In this document: positions 14,926 through 20,638 of the stretch, one piece after another | Layout: every line of letters begins with the position of its first letter | How positions within the stretch are numbered: position 1 is the stretch's first letter | DNA from: Microbacteriaceae bacterium | GTDB lineage: Bacteria > Actinomycetota > Actinomycetes > Actinomycetales > Microbacteriaceae | DNA: 20,638 nucleotides | Direction of reading: 5' to 3' | NCBI GenBank assembly: GCA_022701925.1 | Contig: JAKONM010000295.1 | Span: 1 to 20,638 of the forward strand | Translations under genes and position numbers: made by a program | Notes under the pieces: generated by a model | The model's database searches: none | Told to the model about the DNA's origin: nothing | What the model saw: the letters and a program-made list of their open reading frames with translations, nothing else

Positions 14926-14959
14926 GTCCGGACGCTAACCGGCGCCATCGCGGGGCGGC

Positions 14960-14977
14960 ACCACCCTCAGGGGTGGT
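14960..14977. promoter_or_regulatory. Inverted repeat in a divergent promoter region
   Basis: ACCACCC and GGGTGGT (7-bp perfect arms, four-base TCAG centre) lie between the small minus-strand ORF and the acetyltransferase gene, about at the -35 position of the former. A dimeric regulator site is likely; a terminator is less so because genes diverge here. The regulator is unknown. Confidence 0.4.
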
Positions 14978-15014
14978 CTCGACGGGCCGATGCGTCGGCT
15001 GCTTGACTGCGGTC

Positions 15015-15518
15015 GTGATCCGCGCGGCGTCGCAGCAGGACCTGGACGTGCTGCAGCGGATCGAGGACGACGCCGACTCGCTCTTCGTCGAACGGTTCCA
15101 GCCGGAGCGCTGGTGGCCGGCGCCGAGCGGGCGGGAGCGGGCAGCATCGCCCGGCTTCATCCTGGTCGTCGCGGGAGAGGGAGGCGTTGCCGTCGGCTTC
15201 GTGCACGTGATCGAGACCGACGGCATCGCCCATCTCGAGCAGCTGAGCGTGCTGCCCGCGATGGCCCGGCGCGGGCTCGGCCGCGCGCTCGTGCTCGCAG
15301 CGATGGACGAAGGCGCTCGCCGCGGCCACCAGGAGATGACGCTGCGCACCTATGCGGACGTGCCCTGGAACGCGCCCTTCTACGCCGCGGTCGGCTTCCG
15401 GCCGAGCGAGCCCGCCACCGCCTTCCACCGCGGACTCCTCGCGGCGGAGGAGGGCCTGGGGCTCAGCCGGTACGGGCGCCGGCTGCAGATGACCGCGGAT
15501 CTGTCTCCCGCCCGGTAG
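15015..15518 (+). CDS. GNAT family N-acetyltransferase
   Basis: 167 residues from GTG at 15015 (VIRAASQQDLDVLQRIE). A TTG at 15003 and a GTG at 14973 are other possible starts, and no ribosome binding site decides between them. It has the standard GNAT core: FILVVAGEGGVAVGFVHV (beta strands, given as FILVVAG and AVGFVHV), HLEQLSVLPAMARRGLG with the acetyl-CoA pyrophosphate loop RRGLGRA at about 93-99, and NAPFYAAVGFRPSE near 130. It should transfer an acetyl group from acetyl-CoA to an amine; the acceptor is not predictable. It is not related to the GNAT domain of the nitrogen operon beyond the fold. Confidence 0.85.
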   Translation: MIRAASQQDLDVLQRIEDDADSLFVERFQPERWWPAPSGRERAASPGFILVVAGEGGVAVGFVHVIETDGIAHLEQLSVLPAMARRGLGRALVLAAMDEGARRGHQEMTLRTYADVPWNAPFYAAVGFRPSEPATAFHRGLLAAEEGLGLSRYGRRLQMTADLSPAR

Positions 15519-15539
15519 GCCTCGCCGCGAGCCAGCCGA

Positions 15540-15674
15540 TCAACCGCGATCCCGTCCCTGCTGCGCCGGCGACTTGGGCGCGGGAGCCGGGCCGGCCGCG
15601 GTCAGGGCGCGGATGTCGTGCACGTCCGAGGGGGAGCCCCCGGCGGCAGGTGACGGGATCATCGAAGCAGTCAT
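15540..15674 (-). CDS. Small hypothetical protein with a strong ribosome binding site
   Basis: 44 residues beginning MTASMIPSPAAGG and ending PAQQGRDRG. GGAGGAGG lies eight bases before the ATG at 15674, the strongest Shine-Dalgarno sequence in this part of the window, which is the main reason to call it. The sequence is Pro/Ala/Ser-rich with no recognisable domain or membrane segment. An 18-bp near-palindrome lies 17 bp upstream of the ATG. It might be a small secreted or regulatory peptide or a leader peptide. Confidence 0.45.
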   Translation of the reverse strand: MTASMIPSPAAGGSPSDVHDIRALTAAGPAPAPKSPAQQGRDRG

Positions 15675-15984
15675 GGAGCAGGCCTCCTCCGGGAGTCGAC
15701 GTTGACTCCGCGCCGCGACCGTACGCCGCCGCGCACCCGCGGGGAAGAGCGGGCATCGGATGCCCCTGGGTCTCCAGGGCAGGGCGGCGGCGAGAAGACT
15801 GCCGGTAGCAGCCGACCCGGAAACGCCTCTCCGGGGCGAACAGCGTGCTGCTCGAGCCGGGATGCGGCTCCCCACGAGGTCGACGCCGAGCCCTGTCACC
15901 TCGGTCGTGCCTACGGCGATCAGGACCAGCTGCCCCGCACCCGGTGCGGACGCGGCGCGCAGCCGCTCCGCGCGCGCTGATGGG
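15675..15984. other. Intergenic region, mostly without recognisable features
   Basis: Apart from the ribosome binding site and operator-like repeat near 15683-15709, the only structure I see is a small hairpin CCCTGG-GTCT-CCAGGG at 15764-15779. No frame has protein-like content. Confidence 0.55.
15692..15709. promoter_or_regulatory. Operator-like inverted repeat before the small ORF
   Basis: GGAGTC and GACTCC flank GACGTT, giving an 18-bp palindrome with only one mismatched pair. It lies directly upstream of the GGAGGAGG ribosome binding site of the 44-residue ORF, so a repressor bound here would cover its leader or promoter. The shape resembles MerR- or TetR-type operators, but I cannot assign a regulator. 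Confidence 0.4.
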
Positions 15985-16353
15985 TCATCGCTCGACGCCC
16001 TCCAGCGGCGGTTCCCAGAGCTCGATGCGGTTGCCGTCCGGGTCGGTCACCCATCCGAACCTGCCGACGCCGTCGATGTCGTCCCGCTCGTCGGCCACAT
16101 CGGCGCCGGCGGCGCGGAGCCGTTCGAGCACGCCGTCGAGGTCGTCGACGCGGAGGTTCACCATGATCGATCGACCGGCGGGCAGCTGCTCGCCGTCGCG
16201 GGGCATCGCCGCGAAGACGCCGGCGCCCGCGTCCTGCGCCCACTCGCCGTGGTCGTCCGCGCCAAGTCCCAGCACGGACCGGTACCACTCCGTCAGGCGC
16301 TCCGGGTCGTCGGAGCGGATGAAGAACCCGCCGATGCCGGTGATCCGTGCCAC
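15985..16353 (-). CDS. VOC superfamily (glyoxalase/bleomycin resistance-like) protein
   Basis: 122 residues from GTG at 16353 (VARITGIGGFFIRS). It has two beta-alpha-beta-beta-beta modules. The first holds FFIRSDDPERLTEWYRSVLGL (given as FFIRSDD and EWYRSVLGL). The second ends in the common VOC signature DPDGNRIELWEPP near 105-117, where the Glu is the expected metal ligand. It could be a metal-dependent lyase or dioxygenase-like enzyme, or a resistance binding protein. No ribosome binding site is obvious, and the open frame upstream of the GTG lacks protein character. Confidence 0.85.
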   Translation of the reverse strand: MARITGIGGFFIRSDDPERLTEWYRSVLGLGADDHGEWAQDAGAGVFAAMPRDGEQLPAGRSIMVNLRVDDLDGVLERLRAAGADVADERDDIDGVGRFGWVTDPDGNRIELWEPPLEGVER

Positions 16354-16708
16354 GGTGCGACGGTTCCACAGCAGCGCTGCGGCGGCAAGGCGCGAGGCGG
16401 CAGCCGGTCGCTCCGGCGCTCGACGGCGGCCGTTCCGGGTGGGACCGGCGCTTCCGGGCGGGTTCGGACGTCCGATCCCGCCCGGAAGCGCCGCGGTCGC
16501 CCGGATGCGACGGCGGGTCCAGGCACTGCGGCGAACACCCGTGGTGGACGGAGCCGCGCGCGTGCACCAGGATGCGCGGCAGGGACGAGTTCCTTGGATC
16601 GACGGCGAGCGGAGCGGGTCGCGGGTGGACGAGCACGGCGGGGACGCACCGGTGCGGGCCCTCCGCGCGGTCGACCCACCGACTGGAGCCCGTGCGGCGC
16701 GTCGGACC
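16354..16708. other. Intergenic region with a long palindrome
   Basis: This stretch has no credible gene. The dominant feature is the near-perfect palindrome at 16446-16493, listed separately. Open frames crossing it are Arg/Pro-rich and lack motifs. Confidence 0.6.
16446..16493. repeat. 48-bp near-perfect palindrome
   Basis: Outer arms CGGCGCTTCCGGGCGGG (16446-16462) and its exact complement (16477-16493) enclose T, then the self-complementary TCGGACGTCCGA (16464-16475), then T. So only one base pair (16463/16476) breaks a 48-bp palindrome. It lies about 95 bp upstream of the VOC gene start and about 215 bp before a short membrane protein. It is too long for an ordinary terminator loop and may be a cruciform, a protein-binding site or a dispersed repeat. 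Confidence 0.8.
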
Positions 16709-16912
16709 GTGGAGGTCGTCGTTCGGCGAGCGGTGATCACCGCAGCCGTCGTGGTGCTGGTGGCCTGGACGGCGGCGACGGGCGACTGGGAGGGACTGCT
16801 GGGCGTGGTCGGCACCGCTGCCGCGGTCGCACTCATCCTGGTGCCGCTGTTCTGGTCGCTGAACAACCCGAGGTCGCGCCCGCGGCCGAAGGCGGTGCCG
16901 CCCCAGGAATGA
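16709..16912 (+). CDS. Short two-helix membrane protein, start uncertain
   Basis: 67 residues if started at GTG 16709; GTG at 16733 (59 residues) or 16625 (95 residues) are also possible, and none has a good ribosome binding site. Two hydrophobic helices, VITAAVVVLVAWTAA and LLGVVGTAAAVALILVPLFW, are joined by the short turn TGDWEG. A basic, Pro-rich tail (NNPRSRPRPKAVPPQE) follows. The hydrophobic pattern and clean tail support a real small membrane protein of unknown function. It converges on the GrpB-family gene with a hairpin between them. Confidence 0.55.
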   Translation: MEVVVRRAVITAAVVVLVAWTAATGDWEGLLGVVGTAAAVALILVPLFWSLNNPRSRPRPKAVPPQE

Positions 16913-16943
16913 GGCGTTCCCGGAGGCAGCCCCGGCGGAGCGC

Positions 16944-16963
16944 GATCCCGGCGACCCGGGATC
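16944..16963. terminator. Bidirectional hairpin terminator between convergent genes
   Basis: GATCCCGG (16944-16951) and CCGGGATC (16956-16963) form a perfect 8-bp stem around CGAC. The right arm overlaps the stop codon of the GrpB-family gene. Its place between the ends of two converging genes supports a terminator. Confidence 0.6.
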
Positions 16964-17594
16964 AGGGTCGGCGCAGACCGGCCTCCTCGAAGAGGCGGCC
17001 GTAGATCTCCCGGAGCACCGCCTGCTTCCGCAGGTTGTAGTCCTGCACGTGCTCGCCGGCTGCGGCCGATCGCGACGACGCCTCCCGCTTGGCGGCGGCG
17101 TACCGGTCGCGGTCGTCCGGGTGCTCCCGCAGCCAGTCGCGGAACAGGCGCTGGCGGGCCGACTCGGCGCTCTCCGGCCCGTACACGTGCAGGTTCACCG
17201 CCGGTCGCGTGCCCCGGAACAGCCGGTGGCGGTACCACCAGGGCTCGCGGACGACCAGCCGGTAGCCCGCCTCCTGCAGCCGGCTCGCGTAGGCGCGCTC
17301 GTCGTCCGGGTCGGCGACGAGCAGGTCCAGGTCGAGCACCGGCTTCGCGGGCAGGCCCGGCACGGAGGTGGAGCCGACGTGCTCGATGTCGACGACCGTC
17401 GTTCCCAGCACCGCGCGGATCCGGGCGATCTCGGCCGCCGCCCGGCTCGGCCATGCCGGATCGGGGTCGACCACCCGCACGTCGAGCGCCGGGCCGGCGC
17501 CGTCCACGTAGGGCGACGCCCCCTCCGGCGCCGACGGCTCGGAGAAGTCCGTCAAGCCGGGGGTGCTCAGCAGGTCGGCGCGGGAGGACGGCAC
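16962..17594 (-). CDS. GrpB family protein (nucleotidyltransferase fold)
   Basis: 210 residues from GTG at 17594, with GAGGA seven bases upstream. The conserved GrpB/UPF0157 core is present: EHVGSTSVPGLPAKPVLDLDLLV (given as EHVGSTSVPGL at 71-81 and PVLDLDLLV at 85-93), containing GS and D-x-D of a nucleotidyltransferase-like fold, then RLFRGTRPAVNLHVYG and FRDWLREHPDDRDRYAAAKR. The family is widespread, and its activity is not well defined; some members are fused to CoaE. It follows the drug exporter gene by 22 bp on the same strand and is probably co-transcribed. Confidence 0.88.
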   Translation of the reverse strand: MPSSRADLLSTPGLTDFSEPSAPEGASPYVDGAGPALDVRVVDPDPAWPSRAAAEIARIRAVLGTTVVDIEHVGSTSVPGLPAKPVLDLDLLVADPDDERAYASRLQEAGYRLVVREPWWYRHRLFRGTRPAVNLHVYGPESAESARQRLFRDWLREHPDDRDRYAAAKREASSRSAAAGEHVQDYNLRKQAVLREIYGRLFEEAGLRRP

Positions 17595-17616
17595 CGGTCC
17601 ATCCTCGTCCCCGCCG

Positions 17617-18825
17617 TCAGGCCGTCGCGGCGGCGGGCGGCCGCAGCAGTCGCGACGTCACGAGCGCCGCGGTCGACAGCACGGCCATGCCGAGGGCGAG
17701 CACCAGCACCGACTGCACCCCCACGAGTCCGGTCAGCGGCGTGGTCAGCGCGCCGACCAGGAAGCTGAGCCCGCCGCTGAGGGACGCCGCGGTGCCGGCC
17801 GAGTCCCGGCCGGCGGCCTGTGCCAGCACGGTCGTCGCCGGGATGCAGAACCCGTTGCCGGCGACCGCGACGCCGAGCAGCACCCAGACCGGCGCGAGGG
17901 GCACCTCCCCGGCGAGCAGCACGACCAGCAGCAGCACGCCGGCGGCGCCGCTGGACATCACCAGCCCGATCCCTCGGAGCCGGCCCGCCGGCACCCGCCG
18001 GATCCAGCGCCGGAAGAGCACGCTGGTGACGACCATGGCGGCCGCATCGGTGGCGAAGACGATCGCGTACAGGCCCTGGCCGATGCCGTACTGCTGCTGC
18101 AGCACGAAGGAGGAGCCGCCGATGTAGACGAAGAAGCCCGCCGTCGCCAGGCACTGCACGATCACCGGCGCGCGGAACGCGGGCCGGGCGAGCAGGGCGC
18201 CCATCCGCCCCGCCAGGTGCCGCAGGCCGCCGGGCTGCCGCTGCGCCGGATCGAGCGTCTCGGGGATGCGCACCGCGGCGACGACGAGCACGACGGCGCT
18301 GAGGGCCGTCATGAAGACGAAGACGCCGCGGAAGTCGGTGACCAGCAGGATGAGCCCCCCGATGCCCGGGGCGATCACCGGCGCGATCAGGCGGATCGCG
18401 GAGAGCGTGCCGAACCGCGCGGCCGCCTCGACGCCCGTGAACCGGTCGGAGATCACGGCGACGCCGATCGCGGAGGCGCTGCCGGCGGCCAGGCCCTGCA
18501 GCGCTCGGGCGGCGAGCAGGGTCGGGGCGTCGGGGCTGATCGTGCAGGCCGCGGAGGCCAGGACGAGCACGACGGCGCCGCCGAGCATCAGCCGCCGCCG
18601 TCCGGACGCGTCGGAGATCGGCCCCGCCAGCAGCTGCCCCACCGCGAGGCCGATCAGGAAGATCGTGATCGTCAGCTGGCTCGTCGACGCGGACACCGCC
18701 AGCGCGACGCTCACCGCCGGCAGCGCCGGCAGGTAGGCGTCGGTGCCGAAGGGGCCGAAGCCGGTCGCCAGGGCCACGGCCGCGGTCGAGACCGGCCGTC
18801 GAGCTCCGTCCGGCTGCTGATCCAC
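17617..18825 (-). CDS. MFS drug exporter, Bcr/CflA type
   Basis: 402 residues from GTG at 18825. It has about 12 hydrophobic helices, the DHA1 pattern. GTDAYLPALPAVS in helix 1 matches the DMYLPALP signature of Bcr/CflA exporters. Motif A is GPISDASGRRRLMLGG at about 68-83, and GFCIPATTVLAQ lies near 345. It should export drugs or small metabolites by proton antiport in the cytoplasmic membrane. There is no clear ribosome binding site. A TACGGT hexamer at 18839-18834 ends eight bases before the GTG, so a near-leaderless mRNA is possible. It leads a two-gene unit with the GrpB-family gene. Confidence 0.9.
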   Translation of the reverse strand: MDQQPDGARRPVSTAAVALATGFGPFGTDAYLPALPAVSVALAVSASTSQLTITIFLIGLAVGQLLAGPISDASGRRRLMLGGAVVLVLASAACTISPDAPTLLAARALQGLAAGSASAIGVAVISDRFTGVEAAARFGTLSAIRLIAPVIAPGIGGLILLVTDFRGVFVFMTALSAVVLVVAAVRIPETLDPAQRQPGGLRHLAGRMGALLARPAFRAPVIVQCLATAGFFVYIGGSSFVLQQQYGIGQGLYAIVFATDAAAMVVTSVLFRRWIRRVPAGRLRGIGLVMSSGAAGVLLLVVLLAGEVPLAPVWVLLGVAVAGNGFCIPATTVLAQAAGRDSAGTAASLSGGLSFLVGALTTPLTGLVGVQSVLVLALGMAVLSTAALVTSRLLRPPAAATA

Positions 18826-18879
18826 CAGGACGAACCGTAGGGCAGTCCGCTCGAAGGCTGAGACGTGGTTGCGCTCGGA

Positions 18880-18914
18880 GGCGCCTGCGACGGGTCCCGC
18901 TGCGCTCAGGCGCC
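18880..18914. terminator. Possible terminator after the PhnB-like VOC gene
   Basis: GGCGCCTG (18880-18887) and CAGGCGCC (18907-18914) form an 8-bp stem with a 19-base loop. The right arm overlaps the stop codon of the VOC gene. The long loop makes it a weak call. Confidence 0.3.
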
Positions 18915-19304
18915 CTCGTAGCCGATCAACCAGGTCAGGCCGTACCGGTCGCGCACCTGGCCGTCGTGCGCGCCCCAGTCGCGCAGCTGCAACGGGTCGA
19001 GAACCTCGCCGCCCTCGCTCAGGCCGTTGAACCAGCGGTGCAGCACGGCGGGTTCTGCGGCACCGAGCAGCGAGAAGAGCAGCCCCTGAGCCGCGAAGGG
19101 CCGGGCACCGGCGCCGGCGTCCGCCGCGAAGAGGTCCACCGGACCCTGCAGGACCCCGTGCGCGACGTGGTCCTCGGGGCCGTCGTCGCGGCCGAAGTCC
19201 GCGAAGGAGTGGACGGTCGTCTCCCCGCCGAACACCTGCTGGTAGAACGCGAGCGCGTCACGGGCGTCCCCGGCGAGGTGGAGGTACGGAGCGGGAGCCG
19301 GCAT
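18906..19304 (-). CDS. PhnB-like VOC family protein
   Basis: 132 residues from ATG at 19304 (MPAPAPYLHLAGDARDAL). It has the PhnB/3-demethylubiquinone-type VOC pattern: AFYQQVFGGET near 19-29, DHVAHGVLQGPVDLFAAD in the middle, and a C-terminal RDWGAHDGQVRDRYGLTWLIGYE, of which DRYGLTW is the usual closing motif. Members are small dimeric cytoplasmic proteins of mostly unknown substrate. There is no ribosome binding site, but a well-formed promoter places the transcription start on the A of the ATG, pointing to a leaderless mRNA. Confidence 0.88.
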   Translation of the reverse strand: MPAPAPYLHLAGDARDALAFYQQVFGGETTVHSFADFGRDDGPEDHVAHGVLQGPVDLFAADAGAGARPFAAQGLLFSLLGAAEPAVLHRWFNGLSEGGEVLDPLQLRDWGAHDGQVRDRYGLTWLIGYEGA

Positions 19305-19310
19305 GGCGGC

Positions 19311-19339
19311 AACCTAGGTCCGCCGGTGATCGCGATCAA
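19311..19339 (-). promoter_or_regulatory. Promoter of the PhnB-like gene, leaderless geometry
   Basis: TTGATC (19339-19334) and TAGGTT (19316-19311) are separated by 17 bp. The -10 hexamer ends six bases before the ATG at 19304, so transcription would begin at the start codon. This is one of the clearest promoters in the window. Confidence 0.6.
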
Positions 19340-19440
19340 GGACGCGCGCGGTGGGTGGTCTTCGCGCGCCCGCTCGTCAAGGGCGTCGAGTCGCTGGCGG
19401 GGGTCGGTCCGCGCCGACCTAGTCTGTGCACAGGATGCCG

Positions 19441-20638
19441 ATGTGGACTCTGCTCGTCGCGCGGCGCAGCGTGGCCCAGCATCGCGGCCTGGTGGCGCTG
19501 GTACTCGCCGTGCAGGTGGTCGCCGTCGCGCTGGCGGGCGCGTTCCCGGCGCTGCTCGCCGCGTCGGAGCAGGCGGGGGTGCGGCAGACGCTGCAGGGCT
19601 CGCGCGACACGGGCCTCACGGTCACCGCGATCGATCCGCGCGGGTCGGTGACGCAGACGGTGCGCAGCATCGACCGCGCCGCCGGCCGGCTGCTCGGCGA
19701 CGCCTCGGGCGCGGGACCCGGCGTGACCGACGTGTCCGAGCTGGCGGCGGCTGCCGGCCCGAGCGACGTGCGGCCCTACCTCGGCGAGCTGCCCGACCGG
19801 GTGATCGAGGTCTCGAAGGGCGCCTGGCCGGCGGCCGCGACGGCGGACGGCGGCGTGCCCGTCGCCGTGCCGCGTGCGGTCGCCTCGCGGCTGGGCGTCG
19901 CCGTCGGCTCCTCGCTGCCCCTGCAGTTCGACGAGACCCGGCTGCGGGCCCGGGTCGTCGCCCTCTACGACCCGGTCGACCGCGACGGCGCGACGTGGGA
20001 CCTGGACCCGCTGGGGGGCGCGGGGGAGGACCCGCTGAGCGTCGATCCCGACGACCCCTACGGCACGCCGATCGACGTCGTCGGCCCGCTGCTCGTCGCA
20101 CCGGGCACCCTCGACGACCTCGGCATCGCGGCGACCCGCGTCCAGGTCGCCTACACGCCCGATCTCGCCGCGGCGACCGTCGACTCGCTCCGCGACCTGT
20201 CCGGCCGGCTGGCGTCGATCGACCAGGTCGTCGCGATCGAGGCGGGCCGTTCGGCCGGGTCGGTCAACGCGCAGACGCGCCTGGGCGCCGTGCTCGACGG
20301 CGTCTTCACGCAGCTGCTGCTCACGCGCACGACGGCCGCGGTGGCGGGACTGCTGCTGGTCGTGCTGGCGATGACCGTGCTGGTGCAGGCGGCGACGCTG
20401 CTCGACGCGGCGCGGACCGATCAGCGGGCCCTGCTGGCGGCCCGAGGAGCCACCCGTCGACAGCTGGTGGGGCTGGCGGCGTGGGAGGCGGCCGGCTCGG
20501 CAGCGGTGGCGGTCGTCGTGGGCGTGCCGGTCGGCTGGGCGCTCGCCTCCCTGCTGCGCGGGGCGCCGACCGCGCCCGCCGCCGGATCATGGGCGGCGGG
20601 CGCGGCGGTGGCGATCGTCGTCGTGGTCGTGGGCCTGT
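19441..20638 (+). CDS. FtsX/MacB-type ABC transporter permease, 3' end outside the window
   Basis: 399 codons are visible and open to the window edge. The ATG at 19441 has AGGA five bases upstream; an ATG two codons earlier (19435) lies ten bases after a TAGTCT hexamer and could be a leaderless start. Helix 1 is at about 17-40 (GLVALVLAVQVVAVALAGAF). A large extracytoplasmic domain follows (about 41-290; a MacB-PCD-like periplasmic region), then helices at about 296-318 and 345-368. Between them lies the cytoplasmic loop ARTDQRALLAARGATRRQL, typical of FtsX domains in actinobacterial lipoprotein- or peptide-export permeases. The partner ATPase should lie downstream. Confidence 0.88.
   Translation, partial: MWTLLVARRSVAQHRGLVALVLAVQVVAVALAGAFPALLAASEQAGVRQTLQGSRDTGLTVTAIDPRGSVTQTVRSIDRAAGRLLGDASGAGPGVTDVSELAAAAGPSDVRPYLGELPDRVIEVSKGAWPAAATADGGVPVAVPRAVASRLGVAVGSSLPLQFDETRLRARVVALYDPVDRDGATWDLDPLGGAGEDPLSVDPDDPYGTPIDVVGPLLVAPGTLDDLGIAATRVQVAYTPDLAAATVDSLRDLSGRLASIDQVVAIEAGRSAGSVNAQTRLGAVLDGVFTQLLLTRTTAAVAGLLLVVLAMTVLVQAATLLDAARTDQRALLAARGATRRQLVGLAAWEAAGSAAVAVVVGVPVGWALASLLRGAPTAPAAGSWAAGAAVAIVVVVVGL

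Noticed and set aside
14463..14948. 161-codon minus-strand open frame, including an ATG inside the -10 hexamer
   Set aside because: It runs through the palindrome and hairpins and is Pro/Ser/Arg-rich with no motif.
16354..17454. Upstream extension of the VOC protein to a 489-residue frame
   Set aside because: The added part is antisense to the GrpB-family gene and crosses the long palindrome; only the last 122 residues form a VOC domain.
1..20638. tRNA, rRNA, insertion sequences and phage genes
   Set aside because: I looked for cloverleaf-like inverted arms with a TTCGA-type loop, transposase motifs and terminal repeats and saw none. A covariance-model search was not possible here.

Overview
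The DNA is very GC-rich, with almost every codon ending in G or C, frequent GTG starts and 1-11 bp gene overlaps. A DUF2510-DUF805 membrane protein, a DUF4129/MoxR/DUF58 operon, MSMEG-type protein families and a GlnR-like nitrogen operator all point to a chromosomal segment from a high-GC Actinomycetota, perhaps Micrococcales. I cannot assign a genus. I found no rRNA, tRNA, transposase, phage gene or CRISPR.

Layout. (1) 1-3637, minus strand: a tightly overlapping operon of a DUF4129 membrane protein, a small two-helix membrane protein, a MoxR AAA+ ATPase, a DUF58 protein and the first 21 codons of a further gene cut by the window edge. (2) 3790-13645, plus strand: a ten-gene operon ending in a hairpin terminator. 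Its core is the Nit1C / 'nitrogen starvation' cluster (Synechocystis sll0783-sll0787, Mycobacterium MSMEG_0565-0572): Sll0783-like protein, nitrilase, radical SAM enzyme, fused GNAT + AIR-synthase-like protein, MSMEG_0570 protein and flavoprotein. Around it are a TIM-barrel amidohydrolase at the front and, at the end, a second nitrilase-fold paralogue, a glycosyltransferase and an adenylate-forming ligase. From 6321 on, the genes overlap or nearly touch. A four-element 11-bp-periodic site resembling a GlnR box lies just upstream of the first gene.

(3) 13698-15709: a convergent DUF2510-DUF805 protein, a dense non-coding region (four hairpins sharing a C5-A loop on the minus strand, downstream of a perfect 22-bp palindrome set between promoter-like hexamers), a small possible leaderless ORF, a GNAT acetyltransferase and another small ORF with a strong ribosome binding site. 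(4) 15985-19304: accessory genes, mostly on the minus strand: two VOC/glyoxalase proteins, a GrpB-family protein, a Bcr/CflA-type drug exporter, and a short plus-strand membrane protein. (5) 19441-end: the 5' part of an FtsX/MacB-type ABC permease.

The most interesting points are in the nitrogen operon. The second nitrilase is closely similar to the first, yet its catalytic Cys is Ser and its catalytic Glu is Asp. This makes it a candidate pseudoenzyme or partner subunit. The radical SAM enzyme has an unusual C-x8-C-x2-C motif and an extra C-terminal Cys triplet. The cluster composition (SAM radical chemistry, acyl transfer, flavin oxidation, glycosyl transfer, acyl activation) looks more like assembly of a small molecule than simple nitrile hydrolysis. 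A second candidate is a possible small RNA with repeated C-rich loops at 14410-14658.
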